Shown here piece by piece: positions 1-9,192 of a stretch of 64,000 bases of DNA. The notes beneath the pieces were generated by a model. That model made no database searches. It worked only from the letters and a program-made list of their open reading frames with translations, and was not told where the DNA came from. Within the stretch, counting starts at the first letter, position 1. Each line of letters begins with the position of its first letter. Location: positions 124,001 to 188,000 of the forward strand of contig JAGBNC010000016.1 of the NCBI GenBank assembly GCA_017634595.1. Reading direction: 5' to 3'. A program made the translations under genes and the position numbers. This DNA comes from Bacteroidales bacterium. GTDB taxonomy: Bacteria; Bacteroidota; Bacteroidia; Bacteroidales; UBA932.

Positions 1-1466
1 GTACACGCCTCTGGGAACACCCGGTCGACCTCGGAGTGAATATCCGTGCCGGAGCTCATTACACTCAGGTTCTGGTTTATGATTTCGATCAGGACGGCAA
101 GAGTGAGATTATCCTGAAAACCGCCCCCGGATCGAAAGATGGCAAGGGGCGGTTCGTTAATATGGTAAGCGCTGCTCCTGACATCAGGCAGACCGACAAC
201 ACCAAGGATTTCAGGGATACCCGGGGAATGGTCCTTGATGGCGATGAGTTTCTGACCATATTCAGAGGCGAGGACGGAGCAGCTTTGGATACTATTTATT
301 ATCCCAATCAGCGGATTGATACCAAAATATGGGGAGATGATGCTGGTAATAGGTCGGAGAGATACACCGCCGCCGTGGCGTGGCTGGACGGGAAAAGACC
401 TTATGCCTTTCTTATGCGGGGTTATTATTGGGGAAGAAAGATTCGGACGAGGGGAAGGCAGTGCGCATGTGCGGTTACTTTTGACGGGGCTCGCCTGAAG
501 TGCCGTCATAGTTTCGACACATTTAGTTTAAGGTCTTTTACAGAACGTGGTTCTTCTTCCAGTTTTACGCCCCAAGGACGATACAAAGGTGTGAAGGGCT
601 ATCACAGGGGGAATATTAAGTATATCGGAGAGGGCAACCATAACTGCGCAGTGGCCGACGTTGACCGGGATGGACGGGAAGAGGTTCTGACGGGGGCTCT
701 TTGTTACAAGTTGAGCAGATGGAACAGGTTGAAAGTAAAATGGTGTACTTTCAGGGGTCACGGAGATGCCTTGCATATAGGAGCCTATCGTCCTCGTCAT
801 AGAGGCTACGATTTTTTTACGGTTCACGAATGCGGAAGCAAACATCCGTTTCTTGAATCTTTAAAACTGGACTATGGCTTTTCCGTTTTGGATGCCGGCA
901 CGGGCAGAACGCTTTTCCATCAAGCGTCTCCGGGCGATATGGGCAGGGGAATGATGGCTGATGTCGGCGCCGGTGGATGGTATCAGTTTTGGGGAATATC
1001 TGAAGTAGAAGGACATGAAGAGCGTGTTGAGGTCGGGCCTTTCGCCAGAACGGCCGATGGGTTTGAACCACTTGATATTCCAGGGGTTTCTACCAACTTC
1101 AGAATATTCTGGGACGGGGACTTGTACGATGAACTGCTTGACGGTGAAAACGGCGGTCCCCTGGAAGTGACATCATGGAACGGGGAAAGGATGGAAAGTA
1201 TTTTCAGGACAGAAGGTTGCGTGTCAATCAACGGGACGAAGGCCGTTCCTTGCCTGCAGGCAGATATCCTTGGTGACTGGAGGGAGGAGATTATCATGGC
1301 GCGTGAGGACAACAATGCCCTTCGGGTGTTCGTCTCGGACATTCCCACAGAATATTCATTCAAAACGCTTATGCACGATCCGGTGTATCGGGCAGGGGTT
1401 GCCGCGGAGCAGACGGCATACAATCAGCCGCCACATATCGGATTCTGTTTGAGAGAGTTGTTATGA
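1..1466 (+). CDS. Rhamnogalacturonan lyase, PL11-like, C-terminal part (5' end outside window)
   Basis: The reading frame is open from base 3 into the window edge, so this is a partial gene of about 487 visible codons. The visible protein matches the PL11 rhamnogalacturonan lyase core: the stretch DLGVNIRAGAHYTQ, calcium-binding-type D-x-D-x-DG loops (YDFDQDG, ADVDRDG), GHGDALHIG, NFRIFWDGDL, ADILGDWREE and the end motif YNQPPHIGF. PL11 enzymes cleave the rhamnose-galacturonate backbone of pectin by beta-elimination and are normally exported; the signal peptide is not visible. The stop overlaps the next start as ATGA, so the gene appears translationally coupled to glycosyltransferase genes. 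That is unusual for a catabolic lyase and suggests a role in trimming or releasing the polysaccharide made by this locus (inference). Confidence 0.85.
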   Translation, partial: TRLWEHPVDLGVNIRAGAHYTQVLVYDFDQDGKSEIILKTAPGSKDGKGRFVNMVSAAPDIRQTDNTKDFRDTRGMVLDGDEFLTIFRGEDGAALDTIYYPNQRIDTKIWGDDAGNRSERYTAAVAWLDGKRPYAFLMRGYYWGRKIRTRGRQCACAVTFDGARLKCRHSFDTFSLRSFTERGSSSSFTPQGRYKGVKGYHRGNIKYIGEGNHNCAVADVDRDGREEVLTGALCYKLSRWNRLKVKWCTFRGHGDALHIGAYRPRHRGYDFFTVHECGSKHPFLESLKLDYGFSVLDAGTGRTLFHQASPGDMGRGMMADVGAGGWYQFWGISEVEGHEERVEVGPFARTADGFEPLDIPGVSTNFRIFWDGDLYDELLDGENGGPLEVTSWNGERMESIFRTEGCVSINGTKAVPCLQADILGDWREEIIMAREDNNALRVFVSDIPTEYSFKTLMHDPVYRAGVAAEQTAYNQPPHIGFCLRELL

Positions 1467-2365
1467 TTTATTATTTTGACATACACAGGACCAGGGTATT
1501 CGGACCGATGTTCATGAAGAGCGGAGTAATACACCGCAACCAATTCCGGAGTCCTCTCATGATGCGTGCATTGTCTTTCCCGGGAATATATCGCATGCCT
1601 TCAGCACTGTTCTACTCCAGACCGAAGTTCAAGAGAGGGGACGACAAAATCATTATATTTGATACATATTCCAATGAGAGGATGGTTAATTGGCTCTGCA
1701 AGAACTGGCCGGACAAACGAATCATCTTCTGGTATTGGAACCCGGTTAACGGCTCCCGGCTTCGGGAGCAGGTGCCGGAGAGGGTGGAGTTCTGGTCCTA
1801 CTCCAAGGCGGATTGCAAACAATATGGCTTCCGGCACAATACGCAGTTCTTTTTCGACTGTCTCGCTGCAAAAGCGGAACGGTGTCGCGCCAGAAAGGAA
1901 AGGAATCCTGTTACAAAGGCGCTCTTCATAGGTCGGGATAAGGGAAGGGAAGGAGCGCTGTGTGAACTTAAAGACCAGCTCGAGATGGCCGGCGTTCGGG
2001 TGGACTTTCAGATTGTGCGGCGCCCGGAGGGCCGTTATGTAAGCATAAGAGAAAAACTCATGCCTTATTCTGCGGTCATAGATATGGTTATGGATGCGGA
2101 TATCTTGGTGGATTATAGTCTGACTCCAACCAACGGGTTGTCCCTAAGGCCTCTGGAGGCTTTGTTCTTTGGGAAGAAACTGATTACGAACAACATTGAA
2201 ATACTATCTGCGGATTTCTATTCGCCGGCAAATATTTATGTGCTCGGGCATGACAAGCGGGCGCTGAGGGAGTTTGTGGAGTGTCCGGGCAAGGAAGTGG
2301 CGCCTGAAATCCGGGACCGTTATCTGCTTTCCAACTGGCTCAGGCGTTTTGATGAGAAGTTATGA
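1463..2365 (+). CDS. Putative glycosyltransferase of the polysaccharide locus
   Basis: A 300-residue soluble protein with no signal peptide or membrane span. It begins in an ATGA overlap with the lyase gene and ends in another ATGA overlap with the next gene, so three genes are coupled. The middle contains beta-strand stretches (KIIIFDTY, RIIFWYWNP) and the C-terminal half has ALFIGRDKGREG, DILVDYS and a glycine/leucine-rich SLRPLEALFFGKKLITNN block. This resembles the nucleotide-sugar half of GT-B glycosyltransferases, where a conserved acidic residue precedes EALFFGKKL-type helices. I do not recognise a named family, and the assignment rests partly on context. Confidence 0.55.
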   Translation: MIYYFDIHRTRVFGPMFMKSGVIHRNQFRSPLMMRALSFPGIYRMPSALFYSRPKFKRGDDKIIIFDTYSNERMVNWLCKNWPDKRIIFWYWNPVNGSRLREQVPERVEFWSYSKADCKQYGFRHNTQFFFDCLAAKAERCRARKERNPVTKALFIGRDKGREGALCELKDQLEMAGVRVDFQIVRRPEGRYVSIREKLMPYSAVIDMVMDADILVDYSLTPTNGLSLRPLEALFFGKKLITNNIEILSADFYSPANIYVLGHDKRALREFVECPGKEVAPEIRDRYLLSNWLRRFDEKL

Positions 2366-3375
2366 CGGGACGGGGTTTTGAAGAGGGCTTCGAGCGGGTT
2401 CTTGCCATGGAATCGCTGGCGGAAAAGTATCGGGATGTACTTCGACGGCGGCGGCGAGCACAGGAGCGTCAGAAATATCCGTTTGTAGTACTTGTCTGGA
2501 ATTTCCTGGTCTATCGGCTGGGAAGGCTGTTGGGTAGTTCGGAGACTCGTTCCGGACTTGGTGCCGGCCGGCCCGGCGCGTCTTTGCGCCCCGAAGGGTT
2601 CCTTGCTCTTGATGCGCAGAAGGCTTCAGAGCGGAAAGATCTGTATGTCCGGGAAGAGCGGATTGCGGTATATACTTCTTTCTTCGGCGCTTATGACCAG
2701 CTGAGGGAGCCGTTGATGCATCCGGACAATATCGATTATTTCATCGTAACCGACCAGGCCGTTCCTGAAGGCAGCCTATGGAAAAGGGTTCCCCTTCAGG
2801 TAGTGCCGGACGGGCTTGCATCCGACCCCATTCTGGCTAATCGCTGGTGCAAGATGCATCCGCATCTGCTGTTCCCGGAATATGCTTTCAGTGTGTATGT
2901 GGACGCGAATATCTGGGTGCTGTCCGACCTTACGCCGCTGACCGCCGGCCTGGGGCGTTTCCCTGTGGCGATGTTCCGGCATAAGAAACGAGACTGCGTG
3001 TATGCGGAGGTGGAGGCTGCCATTAGGCAGGGGAAAGGGGCTCCGGAGGCATTGCAGGCCCATGAGGCGCTACTCCGCTCACACGGAGTCCCCACGCATT
3101 GGGGACTGCTGGAGGCCAGCGTGATAGCCCGGCGGCACCAAGATCCTGTGTGCGTTGAACTGATGGAGGCATGGTGGGAATCCTTCAGCGCAAATTCACG
3201 CCGGGATCAGATCTCGCTCATCGACTGCTTGTGGCTCAAGGGAATACAACCTTCAGCAATAGGGATATTGGGAGATAACCTCCAGCGCTGTAACCTGTTC
3301 CTGCAGATGCACCATAAGGTTGAAGGGGTGGCAGAGCCCGGGACCCTGGAGGAACTACTGGCTCTAACCAATTAG
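2362..3375 (+). CDS. DUF616-like (TOD1/MUCI70-type) glycosyltransferase
   Basis: A 337-residue protein starting in an ATGA overlap with the upstream gene. After a basic N-terminal ~90 residues there is a clear DUF616-type region: RIAVYTSFFGAYDQL, NIDYFIVTD, a cluster of W and K residues around ANRWCKMHPHLLFPEY, then YVDANIW, GLLEASVIARRH and RRDQISL. This family has a GT-A-like fold and is found in bacterial surface-polysaccharide loci and in plant wall biosynthesis. DANIW probably serves as the DxD-like metal site (inference). Its acceptor and donor sugars cannot be read from sequence. Confidence 0.75.
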   Translation: MTGRGFEEGFERVLAMESLAEKYRDVLRRRRRAQERQKYPFVVLVWNFLVYRLGRLLGSSETRSGLGAGRPGASLRPEGFLALDAQKASERKDLYVREERIAVYTSFFGAYDQLREPLMHPDNIDYFIVTDQAVPEGSLWKRVPLQVVPDGLASDPILANRWCKMHPHLLFPEYAFSVYVDANIWVLSDLTPLTAGLGRFPVAMFRHKKRDCVYAEVEAAIRQGKGAPEALQAHEALLRSHGVPTHWGLLEASVIARRHQDPVCVELMEAWWESFSANSRRDQISLIDCLWLKGIQPSAIGILGDNLQRCNLFLQMHHKVEGVAEPGTLEELLALTN

Positions 3376-3395
3376 TAAAGAGGCCGTTCTGAACC

Positions 3396-4307
3396 ATGCG
3401 CCTGTTCCTGAAACGTTTCCTTCTCTTCCTGCTCTTGCTGGCAGTATCCCTTCCTGTCTTTGACTTCCTGCTCTCCAAATTGTTACAGCAGTCATCACGT
3501 CCAAGCGTAGAGGGTTGGTATAATCTGATGTCCAAACAGATTGACGCCGACCTTGTCATCGTAGGAAGTTCCCGAGCCAAGAACCACATCGATCCGGTAA
3601 TTTTGGACTCCGTCTTGCACACAAATGCCTATAATCTTGGGATGAGTGGGACCAGATTCAACTTGCAGACAGCGCAATACGAGCTGTACCGCTCCCACAA
3701 CAAGAAGCCGGAGGTAATCGTCTTTTGCATTGATGTGTTCTCCTTGATTCCGATAGATAGAGTTGCCCAACGGGAGCAGTACTTCCCGTTTTTCTGGGAC
3801 CGGAGATTTCGAGATAAAATTTTTCCGATTATTCATTTCTCACTCGCCGAGAGATTCATCCCTCTCTACCGCTATTATCCCGGTGAGCTATTAGGTATGC
3901 TCAGGCTATATCCTAAATCCTTGCGGAAAGGTTTTTTTGCAATTGACAAGCAGTGGGATTCTCCAGAGATTAATTCCGTACTCTTCGAAAAGGAAGAACA
4001 CTTCCAGGCCCTGTTCGAACAGTTTGTTGAAGATGCGTCTAAAGAAGGCGTAAAACTGGTTTTTGTCCTGCCTCCGATGTACTACGAAAAGGCCCGGCGT
4101 ATCCGGGCGCTGGATGAGATGCTGGATTATTACACGGAAATCGGCAAAAAGGATAGCATTCCGCTGTTAAACTATTACTTCTCGGATATTTCCAAGGACA
4201 GTACCAATTTCATGGACCCCAATCACCTCAATCGGAAAGGTGCGGAGGCCTTCTCGGAAGTCCTTGCCCGCGATTTGCTGGAATGGATGGAACGTCAGCA
4301 ACACTAG
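3396..4307 (+). CDS. Membrane-anchored SGNH-like protein, likely polysaccharide O-acylation partner
   Basis: A 303-residue protein with one N-terminal membrane span (about residues 5-27, leucine-rich) and an extracytoplasmic domain. The SGNH hydrolase pattern is visible: a block-I-like serine in IVGSSRAKN (Ser58/59), an internal NLGMSG block, and the C-terminal Asp-x-x-His pair in DPNHLNRKG (Asp274, His277). Such AlgX/AlgJ/DltD-like proteins work with MBOAT acyltransferases to move acyl groups onto exported polysaccharide. The locus has an MBOAT gene at 9301, but unusually 5 kb away. The last 26 codons of this gene recur at 6427-6504 as a gene fragment, so this gene has been part of a duplication. 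Confidence 0.7.
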   Translation: MRLFLKRFLLFLLLLAVSLPVFDFLLSKLLQQSSRPSVEGWYNLMSKQIDADLVIVGSSRAKNHIDPVILDSVLHTNAYNLGMSGTRFNLQTAQYELYRSHNKKPEVIVFCIDVFSLIPIDRVAQREQYFPFFWDRRFRDKIFPIIHFSLAERFIPLYRYYPGELLGMLRLYPKSLRKGFFAIDKQWDSPEINSVLFEKEEHFQALFEQFVEDASKEGVKLVFVLPPMYYEKARRIRALDEMLDYYTEIGKKDSIPLLNYYFSDISKDSTNFMDPNHLNRKGAEAFSEVLARDLLEWMERQQH

Positions 4308-4432
4308 TAAAGCACCAAGCAGATAAATAAGAGTCAGCGAGCCGCAGTAAGACTGGCCAATCGGGCAGCGGAAATGCTGTTGCAATAGGTTTTTCTTGAA
4401 ACTACATAATTGTAAATATTCAATCAGAACGT

Positions 4433-5365
4433 ATGAAGCAAATACTTGTAGCGGGAGGAGCCGGTTTTATCGGATCTCACTTGTGTGAACGTCTTTTGGA
4501 CGAAGGGAACTCTGTCGTTTGTATTGACAATTTTTATAGCGGTAGAAGAGAGAATGTAGGCCACCTTTTAAAGAACCCGAACTTCGAATTAATCCGTCAT
4601 GACGTAACCGAACCTTACAGGGCCGAAATTGACGAAATCTATAATCTGGCTTGCCCGGCTTCGCCGGTTTATTATCAGACTGATCCTATACAAACCACCA
4701 AAACATCTTTTTTAGGAACGTTTCATCTGCTCGGCCTGGCTAAACGGACAAAGGCTAAATTGCTTCAGGCTTCAACTTCTGAAGTATATGGTGACCCTGC
4801 CATTCACCCCCAGACTGAGTCTTATTGGGGTAATGTGAATCCAATAGGAATACGTTCATGCTATGATGAAGGCAAACGTGTCGCAGAGTCTTTGTGCTTC
4901 GATTACCACAGGATTCATGGCGTAAGAATAAAAGTAGTAAGGATTTTCAATACTTATGGCCCCAGAATGTCCGAAAACGACGGACGTGTAGTGTCAAATT
5001 TCGTTGTACAGGCGCTTAAGGGCGAGGATATTACCATTTATGGAGACGGGGCTCAAACCCGTTCTTTCCAATTTGTTTCGGACCTTATTGAAGGTCTGCT
5101 GAAAATGATGGCCACCGAGGATTCGTTTACCGGCCCTGTCAATCTTGGGAATCCGGGAGAGTTCTCCATGCTGGAACTGGCGCACAAGGTGATTGAAAAA
5201 ACCGGAAGCCGCAGCCGCATTGTTTTCCAACCTCTTCCGCCAGACGACCCCAAAAAGCGCAGACCGGATATTACTCTCGCTAGGAACAAGTTAGGATGGG
5301 CTCCCTCGGTATCTTTGGATGCCGGCCTGGAACAGGTTATTCAATATTTTAGAGAAAGGCTATAG
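4433..5365 (+). CDS. UDP-glucuronate decarboxylase (UDP-xylose synthase)
   Basis: A 310-residue short-chain dehydrogenase/reductase of the extended class. It has the Rossmann motif GGAGFIGSH at residues 8-16, the STSEVYGDP block with Glu117, and the catalytic Tyr144-x3-Lys148 pair in SCYDEGKR, which is typical of UXS enzymes. FNTYGPRM and [11 protein letters not shown] are also present. The enzyme oxidises and decarboxylates UDP-glucuronate to UDP-xylose in the cytoplasm with bound NAD. Length matches single-domain bacterial UXS. It implies xylose, or a sugar derived from it, in the polysaccharide. The 125 bases before it hold no gene; they begin with sequence resembling the leader of the GT4 gene at 6521. 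Confidence 0.93.
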   Translation: MKQILVAGGAGFIGSHLCERLLDEGNSVVCIDNFYSGRRENVGHLLKNPNFELIRHDVTEPYRAEIDEIYNLACPASPVYYQTDPIQTTKTSFLGTFHLLGLAKRTKAKLLQASTSEVYGDPAIHPQTESYWGNVNPIGIRSCYDEGKRVAESLCFDYHRIHGVRIKVVRIFNTYGPRMSENDGRVVSNFVVQALKGEDITIYGDGAQTRSFQFVSDLIEGLLKMMATEDSFTGPVNLGNPGEFSMLELAHKVIEKTGSRSRIVFQPLPPDDPKKRRPDITLARNKLGWAPSVSLDAGLEQVIQYFRERL

Positions 5366-5456
5366 AAACATGCCCAGGCTTACGTCTTTATGCTTCAGAT
5401 TGCTTGGAATTGATATTGGAAACATACCGAAAGGCAGAATCTAATAGAGAGAGAAG

Positions 5457-6413
5457 ATGGACACTAAAATCGTTTATGTGCTTTGCAGCACAGAATCGGA
5501 TGTGTACTTTGAACAATTCCTGCTTTCGCTGACTTCGCTCGGTATTCATGATCCGGACTGTGACGTGGAAGTTGTAACTGACGGCGAAACATACCGGCGG
5601 CTTCAAGCAATGGGCGAAATATTGCCTGAAAGAGTTTCCCTGAAGTACGTAGATATACCTGAAAAAGGCCGGGACGGATTCTATAATTCAAGATGGATCA
5701 AAACCAATCTGCGGCAGATTGTCAGCGGGGACTTCCTGTATATAGACACTGATACTGTCATTGCCAGGCCCTTGTCGGGAATCGATAATATCGATGCAGA
5801 TATTGCGGCGGTAATCGACGGCAATGGGCAGTCCCGCTTTGTGGACCGGGGTGAACGGAAGAAACTCGATGATGCCGGTATGCACGGACTGGGCGAGGGC
5901 CCATACTTCAACGGCGGAGTATTTCTTGTGAGGGACACCGCGGCGTCACACGCTTTCTTTTCAACCTGGCATTCCTCATGGCAGAAGATGGTGGATGCAG
6001 GGGCCCGTCTCTATGACCAGGCATCGCTTTTCAAGACCAATCTTGAAAGCGGACAACTTATCCGCGAACTCCCCGGAGAGTGGAACGTGCAAACTTGCCA
6101 TGATGCGGCAGCGCATTATTTCAAGGAAGCAAAAGTCATTCATTATTATGCAGCATTGCACACATTTGATCAAATAATCATTGAGCACATCAAGGATAAT
6201 GGAGGCCGACTGGATGCTATTGCCCGGGACCTTGCTTCAGGCCCTTTGCGGAACGGAATTGACATTTACCGGCAAAAGTCTTTCAAGGGCAGGCTATTAT
6301 ATCCGTATTCGGAATTGCTTTATCGTCTTAAGAATCATCCGCGGCTATATCTTTCCGTTCTCCACTTTGTGAATGATTTTGCAAATATGCTGTCGCGGTT
6401 TATCCGTTTCTGA
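5457..6413 (+). CDS. GT8-like family glycosyltransferase
   Basis: A 318-residue cytoplasmic protein with a GT-A layout. The N-terminus IVYVLCSTESD begins the Rossmann-like half, YIDTDTVIARPL carries the DxD metal-binding motif near residue 98, and FNGGVFLVRD, YDQASL and VIHYYA follow in the order expected for retaining GT8-type enzymes. It would transfer a sugar from a nucleotide donor, possibly the UDP-xylose made by the neighbouring decarboxylase (inference). A purine-rich GAGAGAGAAG stretch precedes the start. The 91-base gap upstream holds only a 24-codon open frame with no recognisable relation. Confidence 0.75.
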   Translation: MDTKIVYVLCSTESDVYFEQFLLSLTSLGIHDPDCDVEVVTDGETYRRLQAMGEILPERVSLKYVDIPEKGRDGFYNSRWIKTNLRQIVSGDFLYIDTDTVIARPLSGIDNIDADIAAVIDGNGQSRFVDRGERKKLDDAGMHGLGEGPYFNGGVFLVRDTAASHAFFSTWHSSWQKMVDAGARLYDQASLFKTNLESGQLIRELPGEWNVQTCHDAAAHYFKEAKVIHYYAALHTFDQIIIEHIKDNGGRLDAIARDLASGPLRNGIDIYRQKSFKGRLLYPYSELLYRLKNHPRLYLSVLHFVNDFANMLSRFIRF

Positions 6414-6423
6414 TACAGGCCGG

Positions 6424-6504
6424 CATCATCGAAAAGGAGCAAAGGCACTCTCGGAAGTCCTCGCCCGCGATCTGCTGGAATGGATGGAACGTCAGCAACA
6501 CTAG
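6424..6504 (+). pseudogene. Fragment duplicating the 3' end of the SGNH-like gene
   Basis: Translating from about 6427 gives HRKGAKALSEVLARDLLEWM followed by ERQQH and a TAG stop. This matches the last 26 codons of the SGNH-like gene (4230-4307) at all but three or four residues. The DNA match continues past the stop (TAAAGCACC, then GCAGAT) up to the start of the GT4 gene. No start codon or upstream homology exists here, so the piece is a scar. It indicates that an SGNH-like gene once directly preceded the GT4 gene, and that the decarboxylase and GT8 genes were inserted or exchanged later. Confidence 0.8.
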
Positions 6505-6520
6505 TAAAGCACCGGAGCAG

Positions 6521-7585
6521 ATGAAAAGAAAGAGTATAATAATATTCACACTTAATTTAACTCATGGAGGCGCCCAGCGTGTAGCAGCGAGGCTGGCCAA
6601 CGCTCTTTCGGACAAATATAATGTTTTCTTCTTAACATTATCAAAAGAGCAAGACTATCCTTTATCCGGCAAGGTCAAGCATTTATCCTGGCGAGTCCCA
6701 GACATAATGCAGAAACAACCATTGGGCCGATACTCTTATACTCTTGCCAAGCTTTATGCTTTCTTATATATCTTTGGACTAAGGACAATTAAAAACACGG
6801 TAGCCACAATAAGTTTTCTGCGCGACGCGGACCAATGGAGCGTCAGGATCCCCGGCAAAGGAAAAAAGATTGTATCGGAAAGGAATAACCCTTTGGGGAA
6901 AGAACACGGGTATTTTGAGGTTGCCTGCTGGGTTTATAACAGGGCAGACAAAGTGGTTTTCCAGTCTGAAACTGTAAAAAGCCTATTCCCCGGTTCAATA
7001 CAATGCAAGGGAGTAGTAATCCCAAACCCTGTTGAGGTTCCTTTGATGGCGGGCCCGCCCAAACATGGAAAGATAGTATGCGTGGGGCGTCTGCATCCTC
7101 AGAAGAATCATGCCTTGCTGATCAGGGCTTTTGCCCGTTTTGTCATTAATCATCCCGATTATTCTTTGCACATTTATGGCGATGGAGAATTGAAGGAGGA
7201 GACCGAAAAACTCATATCGGACTTGTCGCTGGGCGGATGCGTGTTTCTTGAAGGGTTTGTGCGCGATGTACATACGGCCATTCGCGATGCCGAGTTCTTT
7301 GTGATGAGTTCTGACTACGAGGGAATGCCTAATGCCCTTCTGGAGGCAATGATGATGGGTATTCCCTGCATTTCAACGGGGTTCCTGGGCTCTGAAGAGT
7401 TCTTTGGCCAAAGCTGTTCTTGCCTTATCACACCTGTCGGTGATGAATTATCACTCAGCGACGCAATGCAGACGCTGGCTGATGATGAAAAGAAACGCAA
7501 TGAACTGGCTGCGAAAGGTGCAGAGTTTGCCAAGAAATACTCACAGGAAAACATCATTCCGCTATGGGAGAGCCTTTTGAGTTGA
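6521..7585 (+). CDS. GT4 family glycosyltransferase
   Basis: A 354-residue GT-B enzyme. The N-terminal donor-independent half begins with IIIFTLNLTHGGAQRVAARLA, the typical GGA-containing loop of GT4 proteins. The C-terminal half has VVIPNPVEV, KIVCVGRLHPQKN, LHIYGDGELKEE, FLEGFVRDV and the diagnostic E-x7-E motif in SSDYEGMPNALLEAM. It adds a sugar with retention of configuration during repeat-unit assembly at the inner membrane. The ATG follows a GGAGCAG stretch that could act as ribosome binding site. The end (IIPLWESLL) is a normal GT4 C-terminus and overlaps the following gene by 22 bases in another frame. Confidence 0.9.
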   Translation: MKRKSIIIFTLNLTHGGAQRVAARLANALSDKYNVFFLTLSKEQDYPLSGKVKHLSWRVPDIMQKQPLGRYSYTLAKLYAFLYIFGLRTIKNTVATISFLRDADQWSVRIPGKGKKIVSERNNPLGKEHGYFEVACWVYNRADKVVFQSETVKSLFPGSIQCKGVVIPNPVEVPLMAGPPKHGKIVCVGRLHPQKNHALLIRAFARFVINHPDYSLHIYGDGELKEETEKLISDLSLGGCVFLEGFVRDVHTAIRDAEFFVMSSDYEGMPNALLEAMMMGIPCISTGFLGSEEFFGQSCSCLITPVGDELSLSDAMQTLADDEKKRNELAAKGAEFAKKYSQENIIPLWESLLS

Positions 7586-9192
7586 ACCTGCCGGATGGAT
7601 GGACCAAAACCATTCTCGGCAGACCCGATGGAGGAAAGCTTACAGATTCCCAGGACAGCTTTGTCTTGTATTACAGGAGGATAGACCCGAATAGGGATAA
7701 TTTTTGTCTGCGTGCTACTTTTGAGGTTGGCAATGTAGAAGGCGTGACTTTCCAAACCGCTTATGGGCTTATAGCCGTGGACACAATAGCATCTCCGTCA
7801 GATGATTCCCGTCACCGCAATTATGCCCTTGTGGGGCGGTCCCGTACGCCAGAGGGCTTGAACTATGGCAATTTACTTAGAATAGTCAGCGGCTACTCGG
7901 ATCCAGAAGCAAGAAGGCAAAAAGAACGCAGGATTCTGGACCCCACCAGATTGTTCCCCACACAGAATCAAAAGGATGAAATAAACCAAGGTGACCGCCA
8001 CACTTTTATGCTTCGAAAGACAGACTCCGGTCTGGAGGCATCAATGAATACCTCTGAGGGATGTGAGACAGTATCCGTACCAGGCTGTGATTTTCTGCTT
8101 AAGCAGGACGGACGGTGGATCTATGTCGGAATTGCCATAGCAGGGGAAGTGGGATTGAGTATTACAGATTTTTCGTTTGAAACATCACAAGGGAAGGTCA
8201 GCCATACTCCGGAAGGTGTTTTTAAACATACTGTCCCCGATTACCCTTTCAATAGGTCGCTTGTCAAAGCATTTGCATCAGAGGATACCACAAAAACTCC
8301 AAATCTTGTGCTGAACGTTGCTCCGGACGGGCATTCCCTTATCGACGCAATCTCAAAAGCCGGCCCGGGCTCTATCATCAATCTTGCCGACGGCACTTAT
8401 TTCGAAGGCCCGATTTATATTCCGGCCACATGTTCCGCAGAGCCGGGAAGCCCCGTAACCCTTCGCGCCGAGCACCCCGGCAGAGCAATAATATGTCCTT
8501 CAGTTTCATCGCCTAAAATGCCCGCCATGACTCTCCGCGCAAGCAACTGGATATTGGACGGCCTTGTGTTCAGAGGAGCATCTTCTGCCGGATTGTTTGT
8601 GTGCGGATCAAACAATGTAATCAAGCATTGCGAGGCATGCGGGAATGCTGACACCGGTATTCTTTTGTGCTCTTTCCCTGGTGCCTCCAGGAGCGACTGG
8701 CCGTCATTCAACAGGATAGAATACTGCACCTCACATGATAACTGCGATTCAAGCCGCACTAACGCCGATGGATTCGGCGCAAAACTGTCGATAGGCAAAG
8801 GCAATGCATTCTATGACTGCAAGGCATTCCATAACATTGATGACGGATTCGATCTTTACACCAAAAGTACAATAGGCCGCATATCTCCGGTATTGCTTGA
8901 AAGGTGTGAGGCCGCGTACAATGGATGGCTTGAGGGGGAAGTACGCCCGCAAGGGCATTTTAGGGCAGGTTGCGGTTTCAAAACAGGTGGCGAGGGCGTC
9001 AAGGTACGTCATCGTATAAAACAATGCTCGGCACATGACAACGCCCGTGACGGTTTTGCTTTCAATTCCAATCCGTCATGCGTTCTATCAGGATGTAAAG
9101 CATGGAATAACGGACGGGATTTCGATTCTCTGGCAGGTTCCTGCAGGTTGATTCGGCTATTGCACTGTTGTTGCTCTCGCTTGCATCGCTGA
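7564..9192 (+). CDS. Pectate-lyase-like (PL9-type) right-handed beta-helix protein
   Basis: A 542-codon frame. Residues about 5-225 form a beta-rich N-terminal module. Residues about 245-525 form a right-handed beta-helix with PL9-like features: NADGFGAKLSIGKGNAFYDC, HNIDDGFDLYTK, GCGFKTGGEGV and DGFAFNSNPS, including the aspartates that bind calcium in PL9. PL9 enzymes cleave polygalacturonate by beta-elimination and are exported. This frame has no signal peptide, and its only early ATG lies inside the GT4 gene, so the 5' end may be lost or the start lies elsewhere. The last ~15 residues (rich in C, R and L) look out of frame. The gene may be a recombined or decaying copy. Confidence 0.7.
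   Translation: MGEPFELNLPDGWTKTILGRPDGGKLTDSQDSFVLYYRRIDPNRDNFCLRATFEVGNVEGVTFQTAYGLIAVDTIASPSDDSRHRNYALVGRSRTPEGLNYGNLLRIVSGYSDPEARRQKERRILDPTRLFPTQNQKDEINQGDRHTFMLRKTDSGLEASMNTSEGCETVSVPGCDFLLKQDGRWIYVGIAIAGEVGLSITDFSFETSQGKVSHTPEGVFKHTVPDYPFNRSLVKAFASEDTTKTPNLVLNVAPDGHSLIDAISKAGPGSIINLADGTYFEGPIYIPATCSAEPGSPVTLRAEHPGRAIICPSVSSPKMPAMTLRASNWILDGLVFRGASSAGLFVCGSNNVIKHCEACGNADTGILLCSFPGASRSDWPSFNRIEYCTSHDNCDSSRTNADGFGAKLSIGKGNAFYDCKAFHNIDDGFDLYTKSTIGRISPVLLERCEAAYNGWLEGEVRPQGHFRAGCGFKTGGEGVKVRHRIKQCSAHDNARDGFAFNSNPSCVLSGCKAWNNGRDFDSLAGSCRLIRLLHCCCSRLHR

Noticed and set aside
4308-4432. Possible regulatory RNA between the SGNH-like and UXS genes
   Set aside because: No stable hairpin with a T tract was seen; the start of the stretch is explained by the duplicated leader of the GT4 gene.
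5370-5444. Open frame of 24 codons in the gap before the GT8-like gene
   Set aside because: No match to a known protein, no clear ribosome binding site and no sign of conservation. It could be another scar, but this cannot be supported.
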